Below are positions 5,086 to 6,487 of a stretch of DNA of 6,487 nucleotides, one piece after another. The first letter of the stretch is position 1; each line of letters begins with the position of its first letter. The translations under genes and the position numbers were made by a program. The notes beneath the pieces are model-generated. The model searched no databases. It was not told the origin of the DNA and saw only the letters and a list, made by a program, of their open reading frames with translations. The DNA is from Flavobacteriales bacterium UBA5869 (lineage in GTDB: Bacteria > Bacteroidota > Bacteroidia > Flavobacteriales_D > Crocinitomicaceae): assembly GCA_002432565.1 (NCBI GenBank), contig DJFP01000183.1, positions 4,635-11,121 of the forward strand, given 5' to 3'.

Positions 5086-6487
5086 AAACAGTCAATGAAT
5101 TAGCAAAAGCAACGAAAGTGACTCAGTGGGTAGGACCAGCTGAAGCGCAAATCTCTGCGCTTGTTTCTGACTCCCGAAAGGCAGCTGCGGGGACGCTTTT
5201 CGTGGCTGTAAAAGGTACGCAGGTGGATGCGCATGATTTCATTCCTCAGGTTATTGAGAAAGGGTGTACGGTCGTTGTTTCGGAGCGCGTTGTTGACGTT
5301 CCGAACGGCGTAACCCTGTTGATCGTTCCGAATACAGCTCTGGCTCTGGGGGAGTTGGCGCATGCGTTTTACGATTATCCCTCTCACTCTTTACAGTTGG
5401 TGGGAATTACCGGGACTAACGGAAAAACCACCACTACAACACTTTTACACGATTTGTATACCGGATTGGGATACAAAGTGGGACTGCTTTCAACGGTGGT
5501 GAATTTGATAGGAAGAGAAGTGATCCCTTCTACGCATACTACTCCGGATCAAATCGCTTTGAATGCTTTATTGGCAGACATGGTTGCGCAAGGGTGTTCG
5601 CATTGTTTCATGGAAGTGAGTTCTCATGCAGTTTCTCAGAATCGCATTGCAGGATTGGTTTTTAAGGGCGGCGCGTTTACGAACATCACGCACGATCATT
5701 TGGACTATCATGGAACGTTTAAAGAATACATCACAGCGAAGAAAGCCTTCTTTGATGGAATGAATAAAGATGCTTTTGCACTGGTGAATGCCGATGATAA
5801 GAACGGAATGGTAATGGTGCAGAATACCAAAGCCAAAGTTTCCACTTTCGCCTTAAAAACACATGCCGATTTCAAAGTAAAAGTATTGGAAAACAGCTTT
5901 AGCGGCTTACTGCTTACGGTAAATGGAATTGAATTGTGGACACGGCTGATCGGTGATTTCAATGCATACAACATTGCAACGGTTTATGGGATCAGCCAGC
6001 TGCTGGGTTCAGACTCGACGGAAGTATTGACGGTCTTGAGCAGTTTAGAAGCAGTCGACGGGCGGTTCCAGTTCACAAAAAGTGCAACGGACATTACAGC
6101 TGTTGTGGATTATGCACACACGCCGGATGCTTTGGAAAATGTATTGAAGACAATCGAAAATATCCGCACCAGGAATGAGCAGGTGATCACAGTTGTTGGT
6201 TGCGGGGGTGACAGGGATGCGTTGAAAAGACCTGAGATGGCAAGGATCGCTTGTGAAATGAGTGATAAAGTCATATTGACCTCGGATAATCCGCGTACGG
6301 AAGATCCTGCTGAGATTTTAAGACAGATGGAAGCGGGGGTAGGAGCACACCAAACAATGAAAGTGCTTTCCATTTTGGATCGCGACCAGGCAATTAAAAC
6401 GGCAGTTTCCCTGGCGCAGGCAAAAGACATTATCCTGATTGCAGGAAAAGGGCACGAAAAGTATCAAGATATAAATGGAGTAAAACA
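5082..6487 (+). CDS. murE: UDP-MurNAc-L-Ala-D-Glu:meso-DAP ligase MurE, 3' end missing
   Basis: MurE is the cytoplasmic ATP-dependent ligase adding the third stem-peptide residue. The 468 codons seen cover nearly all of a protein usually about 490 long; the window ends inside the C-terminal domain with no stop. Visible are the N-terminal UDP-binding segment with SDSRKAAAGTLFVAVKG, the Mur ATPase loop GITGTNGKTT (108-117), HTTPD, the MEVSSHAVSQ block, TNITHDHLDYHG followed by K220 (equivalent to the carbamoylated Lys), and VVDYAHTPDAL. The C-terminal domain has GCGGDRD, then DNPR at 402-405 and GKGHE at 455-459. DNPR is the known signature for meso-diaminopimelate rather than lysine. The start codon at 5082 overlaps the ftsI stop by four bases, implying translational coupling. 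murF, mraY or other wall genes are expected beyond the edge. Confidence 0.97.
   Translation, partial: MKTVNELAKATKVTQWVGPAEAQISALVSDSRKAAAGTLFVAVKGTQVDAHDFIPQVIEKGCTVVVSERVVDVPNGVTLLIVPNTALALGELAHAFYDYPSHSLQLVGITGTNGKTTTTTLLHDLYTGLGYKVGLLSTVVNLIGREVIPSTHTTPDQIALNALLADMVAQGCSHCFMEVSSHAVSQNRIAGLVFKGGAFTNITHDHLDYHGTFKEYITAKKAFFDGMNKDAFALVNADDKNGMVMVQNTKAKVSTFALKTHADFKVKVLENSFSGLLLTVNGIELWTRLIGDFNAYNIATVYGISQLLGSDSTEVLTVLSSLEAVDGRFQFTKSATDITAVVDYAHTPDALENVLKTIENIRTRNEQVITVVGCGGDRDALKRPEMARIACEMSDKVILTSDNPRTEDPAEILRQMEAGVGAHQTMKVLSILDRDQAIKTAVSLAQAKDIILIAGKGHEKYQDINGVK

Overview
The window is a chromosomal segment from a member of the Bacteroidota, most likely a Flavobacteriales-type organism. Four things point there: the start codons lack Shine-Dalgarno sequences, candidate promoters fit TTG-N19-20-TAnnTTTG, the FtsL-like protein is divergent and preceded by a long Lys-rich tail, and the division transpeptidase ends in a PASTA-like domain. 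The lineage below phylum is inference.

Layout. Bases 1-188 hold the 3' end of a TruC/RluA-family pseudouridine synthase on +. Bases 189-1071 are an 883-base stretch without a recognised protein gene. From 1072 to the window end runs the front of a dcw (division and cell wall) cluster on +: mraZ, rsmH, an ftsL-like gene, ftsI and murE, the last cut by the window edge. All four junctions overlap (14, 11, 8 and 4 bases), so this reads as one translationally coupled operon. MraZ is its transcriptional regulator, RsmH methylates 16S rRNA, FtsL and FtsI are septal components (FtsI crosslinks peptidoglycan), and MurE adds the third stem-peptide residue. The DNPR motif predicts meso-diaminopimelate.

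The long intergenic stretch is the least ordinary part. (1) On the minus strand, a well-formed Bacteroidota-type promoter (544-574) faces a strong intrinsic terminator (239-276). Between them lie about 300 bases with several hairpins. Three of these structures contain mismatches on the plus strand that become G-U pairs in minus-strand RNA, so a structured non-coding RNA convergent to truC is the best reading. I could not assign it to a known family. (2) Just before mraZ is a 10-bp-period array of GTG boxes typical of MraZ operators (1013-1037). A perfect 17-bp inverted copy of its core lies about 100 bp upstream (903-919), carrying its own 10-bp-period array that faces left. Some 40 bases beyond it is an ATG opening a 30-codon ORF (770-862, minus). 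This suggests that MraZ controls a divergent small transcript as well as the dcw operon.

The coding part is conventional. Any novelty lies in the two minus-strand units of the intergenic region, and both need expression and conservation data.
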